This document shows, piece by piece, positions 54,868-63,848 of a stretch of DNA of 64,000 bases. The notes under the pieces are model-generated. The model did no database searches. It saw nothing but the letters and a program-made list of their open reading frames with translations, and was not told where the DNA came from. Position 1 is the stretch's first letter. Each line of letters begins with the position of its first letter. Source of the DNA: Algoriphagus boseongensis (GTDB taxonomy: Bacteria > Bacteroidota > Bacteroidia > Cytophagales > Cyclobacteriaceae). Position numbers and translations under genes: made by a program. The stretch covers positions 1 to 64,000 of the forward strand of contig NZ_SNYF01000009.1 of the NCBI RefSeq assembly GCF_004362805.1. Direction: 5' to 3'.

Positions 54868-56042
54868 ATCACCTGAAGGCATGGATAGACGAGCATTTTA
54901 AAGGCGATCCCATTATCTGGGCGATCGTGATTTTGCTGTCTTTATTCAGCATCCTGGTGGTGTATTCAGCCACCGGAACTTTGGCTTACAAGACTGCCGG
55001 AGGAAATACGGAACTCTATCTTTTCCGTCATTCCTTTTTGGTCTTTTTATCACTTTTTGTGATGTGGCTGGCGCATAAGATGCCTTATAGAAAGTATGCG
55101 CTTTATGCTAGACTTTTCATGTACCTGTCTATCCCATTGCTGATTTTCACCTATTTCTTTGGATCCAATATCAATGAAGCCAATCGTTGGTTGACCATTC
55201 CGGTTATCAATCAGGCATTCCAGCCATCCGATTTAGCTAAACTTTCACTGATTGCAGCTTTGGCTGCCATGCTAGCCAAGCGTCAGAAAAATATCAAAGA
55301 TTTCACCGGGACATTCCTTCCAATCATTCTTTCAATTGGTGTGATCTGCGCATTGATTGGAATGGCAAATATGTCTACCGCTATCCTTTTGTTGATGACT
55401 TGTTTGCTGATCATGTTTATCGGAAGAGTACCTGTGAAGCACCTTGCTCTTGTGGTCATGATCGGAGTGATGGGATTGACAGTGGCGGTTTTTGCAGGGC
55501 AAAGAGGAGAAACCTTCTGGTCTCGAATCGAAGCATTTTGGGAATCAAAGGATGACGATTCCAAAATTCCTTTCCAGGCTGAGCAATCTTACATCGCCAT
55601 TGCAACCGGAGGAATCACCGGAAAAGGCCCAGGAAATAGTGAGCAAAGAAATTCCTTGCCTCACCCGTATTCCGATTTCATTTACTCCATCATCATTGAA
55701 GAATATGGCCTTGTTGGAGGAGCCACTGTGCTTTTCCTATACCTCGCATTGCTCTACCGAGGAATGCGGATTGTGGTCAATTCCAATAAAGCCTTCGGAG
55801 GATTACTCTCTGCGGGTTTGAGTTTCGCTCTGGTGATCCAAGCCTTGGTCAATATGGCCGTAGCTGTTGGATTGGGGCCAATTACAGGTTTGCCTTTACC
55901 TCTTTTGAGTATGGGAGGAACCTCCTTAGTATTTACCGGAACTGCCTTGGGAATTATTCTCAGCGTGAGTCGAGGTGATCATCAGGATGAAGCAACTGCA
56001 CCTGAGCCAAGCAGAGTATCCAATAGATTAAGAACAGCATAA
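54864..56042 (+). CDS. ftsW: Septal peptidoglycan glycosyltransferase FtsW
   Basis: The 392-residue SEDS protein has about ten membrane helices and the family signatures FGSNINEANRWLTIP and GLPLPLLSMGGTSL near the C-terminus. It polymerises lipid II at the septum with FtsI. The ATG overlaps the murD stop. Its TAA stop is in the same reading frame as murG and lies just before the unusual murG start. Confidence 0.95.
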   Translation: MNHLKAWIDEHFKGDPIIWAIVILLSLFSILVVYSATGTLAYKTAGGNTELYLFRHSFLVFLSLFVMWLAHKMPYRKYALYARLFMYLSIPLLIFTYFFGSNINEANRWLTIPVINQAFQPSDLAKLSLIAALAAMLAKRQKNIKDFTGTFLPIILSIGVICALIGMANMSTAILLLMTCLLIMFIGRVPVKHLALVVMIGVMGLTVAVFAGQRGETFWSRIEAFWESKDDDSKIPFQAEQSYIAIATGGITGKGPGNSEQRNSLPHPYSDFIYSIIIEEYGLVGGATVLFLYLALLYRGMRIVVNSNKAFGGLLSAGLSFALVIQALVNMAVAVGLGPITGLPLPLLSMGGTSLVFTGTALGIILSVSRGDHQDEATAPEPSRVSNRLRTA

Positions 56043-56054
56043 ACCCAAAATACC

Positions 56055-57164
56055 ATTACTACAAAGTCTACATATCGAATTCTCATTAGCGGCGGAGGCA
56101 CAGGAGGACATATCTATCCTGCGATTGCCATAGCTAATTCCTGGATAGAGAAGCATCCCGGAAGTGAAATTCTATTTGTAGGAGCCTTGGGAAAAATGGA
56201 AATGCAGAAAGTCCCTGAAGCAGGATATGAGATTAAAGGATTGCCTGTGGCCGGACTTCAGAGAAGCCTTTCCTTGGACAATTTGAGCTTTCCATTTAAG
56301 CTGCTGAAAAGCTTGAGAATTGCCTCAGGCATTGTGAAGGATTTCCGTCCTGATGCAGTCGTAGGGGTAGGTGGATATGCCAGCGGCCCTGTTTTATACG
56401 CTGCGCAAAAGCGTGGAATTCCAACTCTTTTGCAGGAGCAAAATTCCTATGCAGGGCTGACCAATAAGCTTTTGGCTAAGAAAGCCAAGACAATCTGTGT
56501 GGCTTATCCGGGCATGGAGAAGTTTTTCCCTGCTGACAAAATCACAGTAACTGGAAACCCAGTACGAAAAGATATTCTGGATTTGTCAGGAAAAAGAGAA
56601 AAGGCTTTGGCTCATTTTGGATTGGCTCAGGATCGAAAGACCATTTTGGTTTTGGGGGGATCTCTGGGAGCAAGAACGCTTAACCAAGCGGTTTTGAAAG
56701 ATATGGAAGCCTTGGAAAATGCAGGTAACCAGGTTCTTTGGCAGTCAGGCAAATTCTATTTCAAGGACATGCTTTCCAAGTTGGAAGAATCGGGATTGAA
56801 GCATATCCAACTGAGAGAATTCATCCGGGAGATGGATTTGGCGTATGCGGCGGCTGATTTGATTGTCTCCAGAGCTGGAGCATTGTCTGTTTCAGAGCTA
56901 AGTCTTGTCGGTAAGCCGGTGATTTTTATCCCTTCTCCCAATGTGGCTGAAGATCATCAAACCAAGAATGCTATGGCTTATGTGGATCATCAGGCTGCTA
57001 TGCTATTGAAAGATGCTGAGGCTGTAGGGCAATTGAAAAACAAAGTAGACGAACTGATGCAGGATGCCGATTTGGCTCTGGTATTGGGGAAAAATATGAA
57101 AAAACTGGCTAAGCCAAATGCGGCTTTGGCCATTGTGGAAGAATTAGAAAAACTGGTCAAATGA
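56055..57164 (+). CDS. murG: Lipid II-forming GlcNAc transferase MurG, probable ATT start
   Basis: The reading frame gives a normal 369-residue MurG: the lipid-I-binding ISGGGTGGHIYPAIAIA near residue 10, VGVGGYASGP, LLQEQNSYAGLTNK, and the donor-binding SRAGALSVSEL. It adds GlcNAc to lipid I to form lipid II. The essential N-terminal loop lies upstream of the first ATG (56187), which would remove about 44 residues. Between the in-frame ftsW stop (56040-56042) and that loop there is no ATG, GTG or TTG. ATT at 56055 is the best candidate, giving (M)TTKSTYRILISGGG. A sequencing error or strain-specific mutation is the alternative. Confidence 0.88.
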   Translation: MTTKSTYRILISGGGTGGHIYPAIAIANSWIEKHPGSEILFVGALGKMEMQKVPEAGYEIKGLPVAGLQRSLSLDNLSFPFKLLKSLRIASGIVKDFRPDAVVGVGGYASGPVLYAAQKRGIPTLLQEQNSYAGLTNKLLAKKAKTICVAYPGMEKFFPADKITVTGNPVRKDILDLSGKREKALAHFGLAQDRKTILVLGGSLGARTLNQAVLKDMEALENAGNQVLWQSGKFYFKDMLSKLEESGLKHIQLREFIREMDLAYAAADLIVSRAGALSVSELSLVGKPVIFIPSPNVAEDHQTKNAMAYVDHQAAMLLKDAEAVGQLKNKVDELMQDADLALVLGKNMKKLAKPNAALAIVEELEKLVK

Positions 57165-58567
57165 CATTCAAAGGGATAAATAAGGTCTTTTTCCTTGGCA
57201 TTGGAGGTATCGGCATGAGTGCTTTGGCACGCTGGTTCCGCCATGAGGGATATCCTGTGGCAGGATATGACAAGACACCTTCTCCTTTGACCAATGAATT
57301 GGAAAAGGAGGGAATGATCCTCACTTTCGAAGATAGAGTAGATGCCATTCCTTTTGAATTCACCACTCAGCCAGAAGAGGTTTTGGTAGTATGGACTCCG
57401 GCGATTCCAAAGGACAGTATCCTTTTGAACTTCTTCCAGGCCCATTACCAAATCAAAAAAAGATCTGAGGTCTTGGGAATGATCACCAAGGACTTTTATA
57501 CCATAGCAGTTGCAGGAACCCATGGAAAGACAAGCACATCTTCTCTTGTTGCTCATTTATTGAAGTCAGCTGGAAAGCCAGTTGCTGCATTTTTGGGTGG
57601 AATTACCCAGAATTATAACAGCAACCTGATTCTTCCTGGTAAATCCAAAGAAGAGACTTTGGTAGTAGTGGAGGCAGATGAGTTTGATCGTTCTTTCCTT
57701 CGTCTACATCCGAATGAAGCTGTTTTGACTAGTGCCGATCCAGACCATTTGGATATTTACGGAGATGAATCAACAATTTTAGAAGGATTCAGGGAGTTTA
57801 TCCGCTTAGTGGATAAGAAAGGCAAGCTCTATCTCCAGTCCCATGCCTGGTATAGACTTGGGGAAAACTTGGGTACCGTCGGAGGAATTAGAGAATATGG
57901 ACTCAGATCCAATGGAATCCACGCGGAAAATATCATCGCCAAGCCGGGAATGTTCCAGTTTGATTTCATGGGGATAAAGAACCAAATCAAAGGTTTGGAA
58001 TTGCATATTCCAGGATTTCACAATGTAGAAAATGCCTTGGCTGCGATAGCTATCGCCCTAGATCATGGCGTAACAGAAGATCAGATTCGTGCAGGAATTA
58101 AGTCTTTCCGAGGTGTGAAGAGAAGATTTGAGATTCATTCTTCAATCCCTGGAAACATCTATATCGATGATTATGCTCATCATCCTGAAGAAATTAAGGC
58201 TTGTCTGAGTTCGGTCAGAGCCATGTATCCGACCCAGCGCTTGACGGTGATTTTCCAGCCTCATTTGTTCACACGTACCCGAGATTTTGCAGAAGGATTT
58301 TCTGACAGCCTTTCTCTGGCAGATGAAGTGGTGCTTTTGGATATCTATCCAGCTCGGGAATTACCAATTCCTGGAGTGACTTCTGAGATGCTTTTGGTAG
58401 GCATTCAGGCAAATAAAAAGACTTTAATCAACAAAGCTCAGGTAATGGATTACCTGAAGGAATCCCAACCCGAAGTTCTGGTGACGATGGGGGCGGGAGA
58501 TATTGACCGGTTGGTGCCGGGGATAGCAGATTGGATGAATTCAAGAACTAAACCTACGGTAGCATGA
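57161..58567 (+). CDS. murC: UDP-MurNAc:L-alanine ligase
   Basis: The 468-residue Mur ligase opens with FLGIGGIGMSALARW and has the MurC-type ATP motif GTHGKTSTSS, TSADPDHLDIYG and YIDDYAHHPEEI. It attaches L-alanine to UDP-MurNAc, the first step of stem-peptide synthesis. It overlaps murG by 4 nt and ftsQ by 4 nt. The histidine in GTHGKT separates MurC from MurD/E, which have GTNGKT. Confidence 0.96.
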   Translation: MTFKGINKVFFLGIGGIGMSALARWFRHEGYPVAGYDKTPSPLTNELEKEGMILTFEDRVDAIPFEFTTQPEEVLVVWTPAIPKDSILLNFFQAHYQIKKRSEVLGMITKDFYTIAVAGTHGKTSTSSLVAHLLKSAGKPVAAFLGGITQNYNSNLILPGKSKEETLVVVEADEFDRSFLRLHPNEAVLTSADPDHLDIYGDESTILEGFREFIRLVDKKGKLYLQSHAWYRLGENLGTVGGIREYGLRSNGIHAENIIAKPGMFQFDFMGIKNQIKGLELHIPGFHNVENALAAIAIALDHGVTEDQIRAGIKSFRGVKRRFEIHSSIPGNIYIDDYAHHPEEIKACLSSVRAMYPTQRLTVIFQPHLFTRTRDFAEGFSDSLSLADEVVLLDIYPARELPIPGVTSEMLLVGIQANKKTLINKAQVMDYLKESQPEVLVTMGAGDIDRLVPGIADWMNSRTKPTVA

Positions 58568-59319
58568 ATTGGAGAAAAATTAAGCGAGTAGCAGGAGTGA
58601 TTTCTCTGGGATTGATTCTGGTGGGATTCATTGGTTTTGTGGAAAAGAAAAGCCTGGAAAAAACTTTCCAAGGATTGGATATCCAAATCAAAGCCGTCAG
58701 CGGACTCTACTTTGTGGAGGATAAGGAAATCAATTCCATCATTTCCTCAGGTTTTCCTGAACTAAAAGCAGGACTTCCCTTGAAGGAAATTCCATTGGCA
58801 GAAGTGGAGGAAAGATTAGAAGGGCATCCTTTTGTCAAACATGTGGATGCATCTCTTGGACAAAAGGGAATTCTTCGTGTGACTTTGGAACAACATGAAC
58901 CCATCGCAAGAATTGCCCGACCATTGGCAGCAGATGGCTATGTCACCACGGAAGGATTGATCATTCCTACTTCTAATTCTTATACCAGCCGGGTTTTGAT
59001 TTTGGAAGGAGAATATATCGAGAAGCTGATGGATCAGGGGAATCTGGATCAAATGCCGGAGCTCATGCCTCTAATTGAATTCATTGTTAAAGATGAATTT
59101 TGGAGCGCTCAGGTCACCGAGCTGGAAATCAGAAAAAGAGATGATATCCACTTGCACCAGCAAGTTGGTAAGCAGGTGATCGAGTTTGGAGATGCCTTGG
59201 ATTTTGAAAGTAAGTTCAAAAGAATCGACGTGCTCTATAAGGAGATTTTGCCGAGAAAAGGCTGGAATGCCTACGATCGGATCAGCGTGAAATTTAAGAA
59301 TCAAATTGTTTGTGAATAA
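58564..59319 (+). CDS. ftsQ: FtsQ-like cell division protein
   Basis: The 251-residue protein has a short cytoplasmic start, one membrane helix (VISLGLILVGFIGFV) and a periplasmic POTRA-like domain (YFVEDKEINSIISS to HPFVKHVDASLGQKGILRVTLEQHEPIARI). A FtsQ-type domain follows. Its position between murC and ftsA and its topology support FtsQ, although sequence similarity to enterobacterial FtsQ is weak, as is usual for Bacteroidota. It overlaps murC by 4 nt. Confidence 0.88.
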   Translation: MNWRKIKRVAGVISLGLILVGFIGFVEKKSLEKTFQGLDIQIKAVSGLYFVEDKEINSIISSGFPELKAGLPLKEIPLAEVEERLEGHPFVKHVDASLGQKGILRVTLEQHEPIARIARPLAADGYVTTEGLIIPTSNSYTSRVLILEGEYIEKLMDQGNLDQMPELMPLIEFIVKDEFWSAQVTELEIRKRDDIHLHQQVGKQVIEFGDALDFESKFKRIDVLYKEILPRKGWNAYDRISVKFKNQIVCE

Positions 59320-59328
59320 AGCTTGGAT

Positions 59329-60648
59329 ATGGAAAACGACAAACTAATTGTAGGTCTAGACATCGGGACGACTAAGATCTGCGCCATCATTGGCAGAAAA
59401 AATGAATTCGGTAAGCTCGAGGTCCTGGGAATGGGCAAAGCTGTATCGGACGGTGTCGATCGTGGGATTGTCACGAACATCGAAAAAACTGTCAATGCCA
59501 TTCAGAAGGCGGTGACAGACTGTTCCAATATGGCTGATGTGGATATTGCCGAGGTCATTGTTGGGATTGCCGGACAGCATATCCAGAGCAAGATCATGCA
59601 TGGAAGTATCATGCGACCACCATCCGAGGAGGAAATCACCATTGAGGATGTCCAGCGCTTGACTGCAGACATGCACAACATCGTCGTTCCTCCAGGAAAT
59701 AGCATCATCCACGTAATGCCACAGGATTACACAGTGGACTACGAAGGAGGAATCAAGGACCCAGTTGGAATGGCGGGTGCCAGACTCGAGGCGGATTTCC
59801 ATATCATCACTGCCCAGACTACCGCTATTCACAACATCAACAAATGCGTTAAGCGCGCAAATCTTACCTCAAGCCAGTTGATCCTTGAGCCATTGGCTAG
59901 TTCGCTATCCGTCCTAAGCGATGAGGAAAAAGAGGCCGGTGTTTGCTTGGTGGATATTGGTGGAGGTACTACTGACATTGCCATTTTCTACGAAAATATC
60001 ATTCGCCATACCGCAGTAATTCCCTTGGGAGGAAATATCATCACCTCGGATATCAAGGAAGGCTGCATGCTGATGCAAAATCAGGCAGAATTGCTTAAAA
60101 CTAGATTTGGAAAAGCGATCTCCAAGGAGGCCAATACCAATGAAATCGTGTCCATTCCAGGCCTGAGAGGTAGACCACCAAAAGAAATCTCCGTGCATAA
60201 CCTGGCCTGCATCATTGAAGCCAGAATGGAGGAAATCATAGAGATCGTTCAGAACGAAATCATGCAAAGTGGCTATTACAAGAAACTTGCAGGCGGGATA
60301 GTCCTTACTGGTGGTGGATCTCAGCTTCAGTGCATTGCTCAGCTTTTCGAATACATGACAGGGTTAGATACCCGAATTGGCTATCCAAATGAGCATTTGG
60401 GTAAGTCGGTGATCGAAGAAATCAAGAGCCCAATGTATGCTACTTCGGTAGGATTGGTTTTGGCAGGATTCAAATCCCTTGATAACAGAGAGGAAGAATA
60501 CCTCAAGCGAAAAGCTAATAGCGGAAGAAAGCCAAAAATCATGGAAAAGCGAGAGCTGATAGCCAATAGCTTCTTTAAAAACATCACAGACAGATTGAAA
60601 AATATGATCTCCGCTGATATCGGGGACGACGATAATTATAACAACTAG
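59329..60648 (+). CDS. ftsA: Cell division protein FtsA
   Basis: The 439-residue actin-like protein has phosphate-1 LDIGTTKICAIIG, phosphate-2 VDIGGGTTDIAIF and LTGGGSQL adenosine-binding motifs, with the SHS2/1C domain inserted at about 85-165. Near the C-terminus NSFFKNITDRLKNMI can form the amphipathic membrane-targeting helix. Here it is followed by an unusual acidic tail (DIGDDDNYNN). FtsA anchors FtsZ to the membrane. ATG 59329 (MENDKLIVGLDIG) is chosen over TTG 59323. Confidence 0.95.
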   Translation: MENDKLIVGLDIGTTKICAIIGRKNEFGKLEVLGMGKAVSDGVDRGIVTNIEKTVNAIQKAVTDCSNMADVDIAEVIVGIAGQHIQSKIMHGSIMRPPSEEEITIEDVQRLTADMHNIVVPPGNSIIHVMPQDYTVDYEGGIKDPVGMAGARLEADFHIITAQTTAIHNINKCVKRANLTSSQLILEPLASSLSVLSDEEKEAGVCLVDIGGGTTDIAIFYENIIRHTAVIPLGGNIITSDIKEGCMLMQNQAELLKTRFGKAISKEANTNEIVSIPGLRGRPPKEISVHNLACIIEARMEEIIEIVQNEIMQSGYYKKLAGGIVLTGGGSQLQCIAQLFEYMTGLDTRIGYPNEHLGKSVIEEIKSPMYATSVGLVLAGFKSLDNREEEYLKRKANSGRKPKIMEKRELIANSFFKNITDRLKNMISADIGDDDNYNN

Positions 60649-60659
60649 GGCTTATGATT

Positions 60660-60695
60660 GGGGGAGATAATCGGCCCTGCGGATTATTTCCCTTT
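60660..60695 (+). terminator. Hairpin between ftsA and ftsZ
   Basis: GGGAGATAATC (60662-60672) pairs with GATTATTTCCC (60682-60692) with one G-T pair and a 9-nt loop, followed by CCTTTT. It could be a partial terminator or an mRNA-processing hairpin separating ftsA and ftsZ levels. The T tract is short. Confidence 0.5.
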
Positions 60696-60749
60696 TGTTC
60701 CCTTTCACCAAAACAACTAACAAAAAGAAATTTTCACCAAACCTAAAAT

Positions 60750-62369
60750 ATGTCAGATAACATGAAAGATTACAGATTTGATCTCCCAAAGAATCAAAAG
60801 TCAATTATCAAAGTAATTGGCGTCGGTGGCGGCGGCAGCAATGCCGTAAATCACATGTATGCCCAAGGTATCAAGGATGTGGAGTTTGTGGTAGTCAATA
60901 CCGATGCCCAAGCGCTAAAGTCTTCCCCGGTACCTTTAAGACTTCAGTTGGGCGCCAACCTAACCGAAGGACTTGGAGCAGGAGCTAATCCTGAACAAGG
61001 AAGAAACGCAGCAATCGAATCTCAGGATGAAATTAGAGAGCTGCTTTCAGACAATACCAAGATGGTGTTTATCACAGCTGGAATGGGTGGAGGAACCGGT
61101 ACCGGAGCCGCTCCTATTGTAGCTAAAATTGCCAAAGAATTAAATATTCTAACTGTTGGTATCGTGACTGCCCCTTTCATGTTTGAAGGGAAAAAGAAAA
61201 TGGCGGTAGCCCAGGCAGGAATCGAATCACTTCGTGAAAGTTGCGATACCGTATTGGTTATCCTCAATGACAAATTGAGAGAAATCTATGGTAACCTCGC
61301 TATCCGTACTGCATTCAGCAAAGCTGATGATATTTTGACTACTGCGGCTAAGTCTATCGCAGAAATCATTACCATTCATCAAGATGTAAACGTCGATTTT
61401 GAAGACGTGAAGACCGTAATGAAAGATGCCGGTGCCGCTGTAATGGGTTCATCTACAGAAGAAGGAGAAGGCAGAGCTATCCGTGCAGCTGGTGCTGCGA
61501 TTTCCTCTCCTTTGTTGAACAATGTAGATATCAAAGGGGCTCAGAAAATCTTGCTTTCCATCATGTCTGGTGAGGAAGAGGAGCTTTCAATGGACGAATT
61601 GAGCGAAATCACAGAATATATCCAGGAGAAAGCTGGTGATAACGCAGAGGTTATCTTCGGTCAGGGTATCGATCCTGAATTGGGTAAAGCTATCCGGGTG
61701 ACTGTAATTGCTACCGGATTTGAAATGGATAAGCTTTCTGACAAGCCTGCCAGAAAAGAATTTGTTGCACCTGTTTCTGCTTTCGCAAATCCAGTTTCTA
61801 AAGTAGTTGAAGAGGAAAAAGAAGCAGTAAAAACCGTGATCAACTTGGATTCAGGAAAATCTCAGCAAGTAAAAGAAGAGCCGGTTTCCGGAGCTACTTT
61901 CTCCTTCAATTTCCCTAAGGCTCCAATTGCTGCTACCCCAACTCCTCCAAGCCAGGAAGAAGATGACTTCACTTTTGAATTGAAGCCTTTGGAAGAGGAA
62001 AAAGTAGAAGAAATCAGAGATGAAAAGGTCGTAATTGATCTTTATGAAGAAACTGAAAAACCTAAGGCAGAACTTCCAAAGGAATCTGAGCCGGTACCAA
62101 CTCTTTTTGCAAATGATTACTATGAGCAAATGAAGCAGAAGGCTATCCAAAGAGCTCATGAAAGATTCGAGAAGCTAAAAGGAAAGCGTTCTTTGAACCC
62201 TTCTCCAGAAGAATTGAAGGAGAAAATGGAGGTTCCAGCTTATCAGCGTAAGAATGTTGTGTTGAACGAGCCTCAGCATAGCTCTGAGCCTGCGATCAGT
62301 AAGTATAACCTAAATGACGAGAACGAAATTCTCGGCAACAACAGATTCCTGCATGATAATGTGGATTAA
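60750..62369 (+). CDS. ftsZ: Cell division GTPase FtsZ
   Basis: The 539-residue tubulin homologue has GVGGGGSNAVNHM, the GTP-binding tubulin signature GGGTGTGAAP and the synergy-loop region NADDILTTAAK-type segment (SKADDILTTAAKSI). The conserved core ends near residue 330. A long acidic, low-complexity linker follows (about 340-500; VEEEKEAVKT, PPSQEEDDFTFELKPLEEEK), then a terminal motif NNRFLHDNVD that differs from the enterobacterial FtsA/ZipA-binding tail. The linker accounts for its length above E. coli FtsZ (383). It is last in the cluster, 101 bp after ftsA with a hairpin between. Confidence 0.96.
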   Translation: MSDNMKDYRFDLPKNQKSIIKVIGVGGGGSNAVNHMYAQGIKDVEFVVVNTDAQALKSSPVPLRLQLGANLTEGLGAGANPEQGRNAAIESQDEIRELLSDNTKMVFITAGMGGGTGTGAAPIVAKIAKELNILTVGIVTAPFMFEGKKKMAVAQAGIESLRESCDTVLVILNDKLREIYGNLAIRTAFSKADDILTTAAKSIAEIITIHQDVNVDFEDVKTVMKDAGAAVMGSSTEEGEGRAIRAAGAAISSPLLNNVDIKGAQKILLSIMSGEEEELSMDELSEITEYIQEKAGDNAEVIFGQGIDPELGKAIRVTVIATGFEMDKLSDKPARKEFVAPVSAFANPVSKVVEEEKEAVKTVINLDSGKSQQVKEEPVSGATFSFNFPKAPIAATPTPPSQEEDDFTFELKPLEEEKVEEIRDEKVVIDLYEETEKPKAELPKESEPVPTLFANDYYEQMKQKAIQRAHERFEKLKGKRSLNPSPEELKEKMEVPAYQRKNVVLNEPQHSSEPAISKYNLNDENEILGNNRFLHDNVD

Positions 62370-62372
62370 TTC

Positions 62373-62897
62373 CTAAAACTCAAGCAGCATGTCTGCCTGG
62401 GTATGTAGGAGTTCTACATACAGCCTGTTGGTGAGCAGGTTATCTGACATATTTTGCTCGATTTTGGCAAGCTTCGGCTTGAGAGCAAGAACATGCATAC
62501 CCAGATAATGGAATATGTCGGTGAGGTGGCTCAATGCGATGCCACCTCCCCCAATTCCAGAGGAGATGCCTACTAAAGCACATTTCTTATTTCGAAAGGT
62601 GTTTGGATAAGTCATCCCGTCAATAAATGTTTTTAGTATCCCGGGGAATGAGCCGTTGTACTCAGGAACTATAAAAATGAATTTTTTCCCATCTTTAACC
62701 CGGTCGTGAAAGGCATTGTAGCCCGGATTTTTACCGTTGTTTTCATAAAGTGCCGTAGCCGCAAAATCAGCCGGCAAATCTTCTAATTCCAGAATTTCAG
62801 CATCCGATCCTTTTTCTCTTAAAATACCCTGATAGGTTTCAGCGATTATTTTTGAAACAGAGTTTTTACGGTTGGTGCCTACGATAATTTTGATCAT
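62373..62897 (-). CDS. NADPH-dependent FMN reductase
   Basis: The 174-residue flavodoxin-like protein has the FMN phosphate-binding loop GTNRKNSVSKIIAE near the start, and PEYNGSFPGILKTFIDG and GISSGIGGGGIALSHL, which are typical of the NAD(P)H-dependent FMN/quinone/chromate reductase family. It probably transfers electrons from NAD(P)H to small acceptors. The ATG at 62897 (MIKIIVGTNRKN) is chosen over a GTG at 62918. It is convergent with ftsZ (3 bp between stops) and divergent from the phosphorylase gene. Confidence 0.87.
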   Translation of the reverse strand: MIKIIVGTNRKNSVSKIIAETYQGILREKGSDAEILELEDLPADFAATALYENNGKNPGYNAFHDRVKDGKKFIFIVPEYNGSFPGILKTFIDGMTYPNTFRNKKCALVGISSGIGGGGIALSHLTDIFHYLGMHVLALKPKLAKIEQNMSDNLLTNRLYVELLHTQADMLLEF

Positions 62898-62992
62898 GGG
62901 AAAATAATTTCTGTCCACAATACACGGAAGTAGGGGTAAAAGTTCTAAGCAGAGGGTAAAATTCTATATTTACACTCCTTTGAATAGAAAAA

Positions 62993-63811
62993 ATGGAGTA
63001 TCTAAAGCAAATAGAAGAGGCTGAAGCCTATATCAAACAGGTGCATCCTGAAGAGGTGCCCATCGGAATTATTTTAGGAACTGGGCTAGGCAATCTGGGA
63101 GATCAGATTGAAGTCGAGCAAGAAATTGACTATGGATTGATTCCTCATTTTCCTATTTCTACCGTAGAAAGCCATTCAGGTAAACTGATTTTTGGTACCC
63201 TCTCGGGGAAAAAAGTGGTAGCTATGAAAGGCCGCTTTCATTACTACGAAGGCTATTCTATGAAACAGGTGACTTTTCCTGTTCGAGTGATGAAAAAACT
63301 TGGGGTTAAGACGCTTTTGGTTTCCAATGCCTGCGGTGGCCTTAATCCCGATCAGGAAGTGGGTGAGGTCATGATCATTTCGGATCACATCAATCTTTTC
63401 CCAGAGAATCCCCTTCGAGGAAAAAATTACGAGGAATTGGGTCCAAGATTTCCTGACATGAGTGATGCCTATTCTTCAAGATTAATCCATCAAGCTTTAG
63501 AGATCGGAAAGAAGCATAACATTAGATTACACACTGGAGTCTATGCTGGAGTTGACGGACCTAATCTGGAAACTCCTGCAGAATACAAATACATGCGAAT
63601 CCTTGGAGCTGATGCTGTCGGAATGAGTACTGTACCCGAAGTTCTCGTAGCCAGACATATGGGAATTGAGGTATTTGGAATTTCTGCGATTACCGATCTG
63701 GGTGTACCGGGTAAAATTCACCAAATCAGTCTTCAGGATGTTTTGAATGCAGCTGCAAAGGCAGAGCCTGTAATGAGTCTGATTATCCGGGAATTGGTGA
63801 AATCCTTATAA
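62993..63811 (+). CDS. Purine nucleoside phosphorylase (trimeric type)
   Basis: At 272 residues this fits the trimeric (PNP/PunA) family: phosphate-binding GTGLGN, ESHSGKLIFG, the RFHYYEGY motif, SNACGGLNP, the purine-binding GVYAGVDGPNLETPAEYK and GMSTVPE. It cleaves inosine and guanosine with phosphate to free base and ribose-1-phosphate for salvage. It is followed by a strong terminator and is functionally close to guaB in the same window. Confidence 0.94.
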   Translation: MEYLKQIEEAEAYIKQVHPEEVPIGIILGTGLGNLGDQIEVEQEIDYGLIPHFPISTVESHSGKLIFGTLSGKKVVAMKGRFHYYEGYSMKQVTFPVRVMKKLGVKTLLVSNACGGLNPDQEVGEVMIISDHINLFPENPLRGKNYEELGPRFPDMSDAYSSRLIHQALEIGKKHNIRLHTGVYAGVDGPNLETPAEYKYMRILGADAVGMSTVPEVLVARHMGIEVFGISAITDLGVPGKIHQISLQDVLNAAAKAEPVMSLIIRELVKSL

Positions 63812-63816
63812 AATGA

Positions 63817-63845
63817 AAAGTCCTGCCTCAATTGGGCAGGACTTT
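63817..63845. terminator. Bidirectional terminator after the phosphorylase gene
   Basis: AAAAGTCCTGCC (63817-63828) pairs with GGGCAGGACTTT (63834-63845) around a short loop, with A's before and T's after. It also lies at the end of the converging partial gene. Confidence 0.85.
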
Positions 63846-63848
63846 CTT

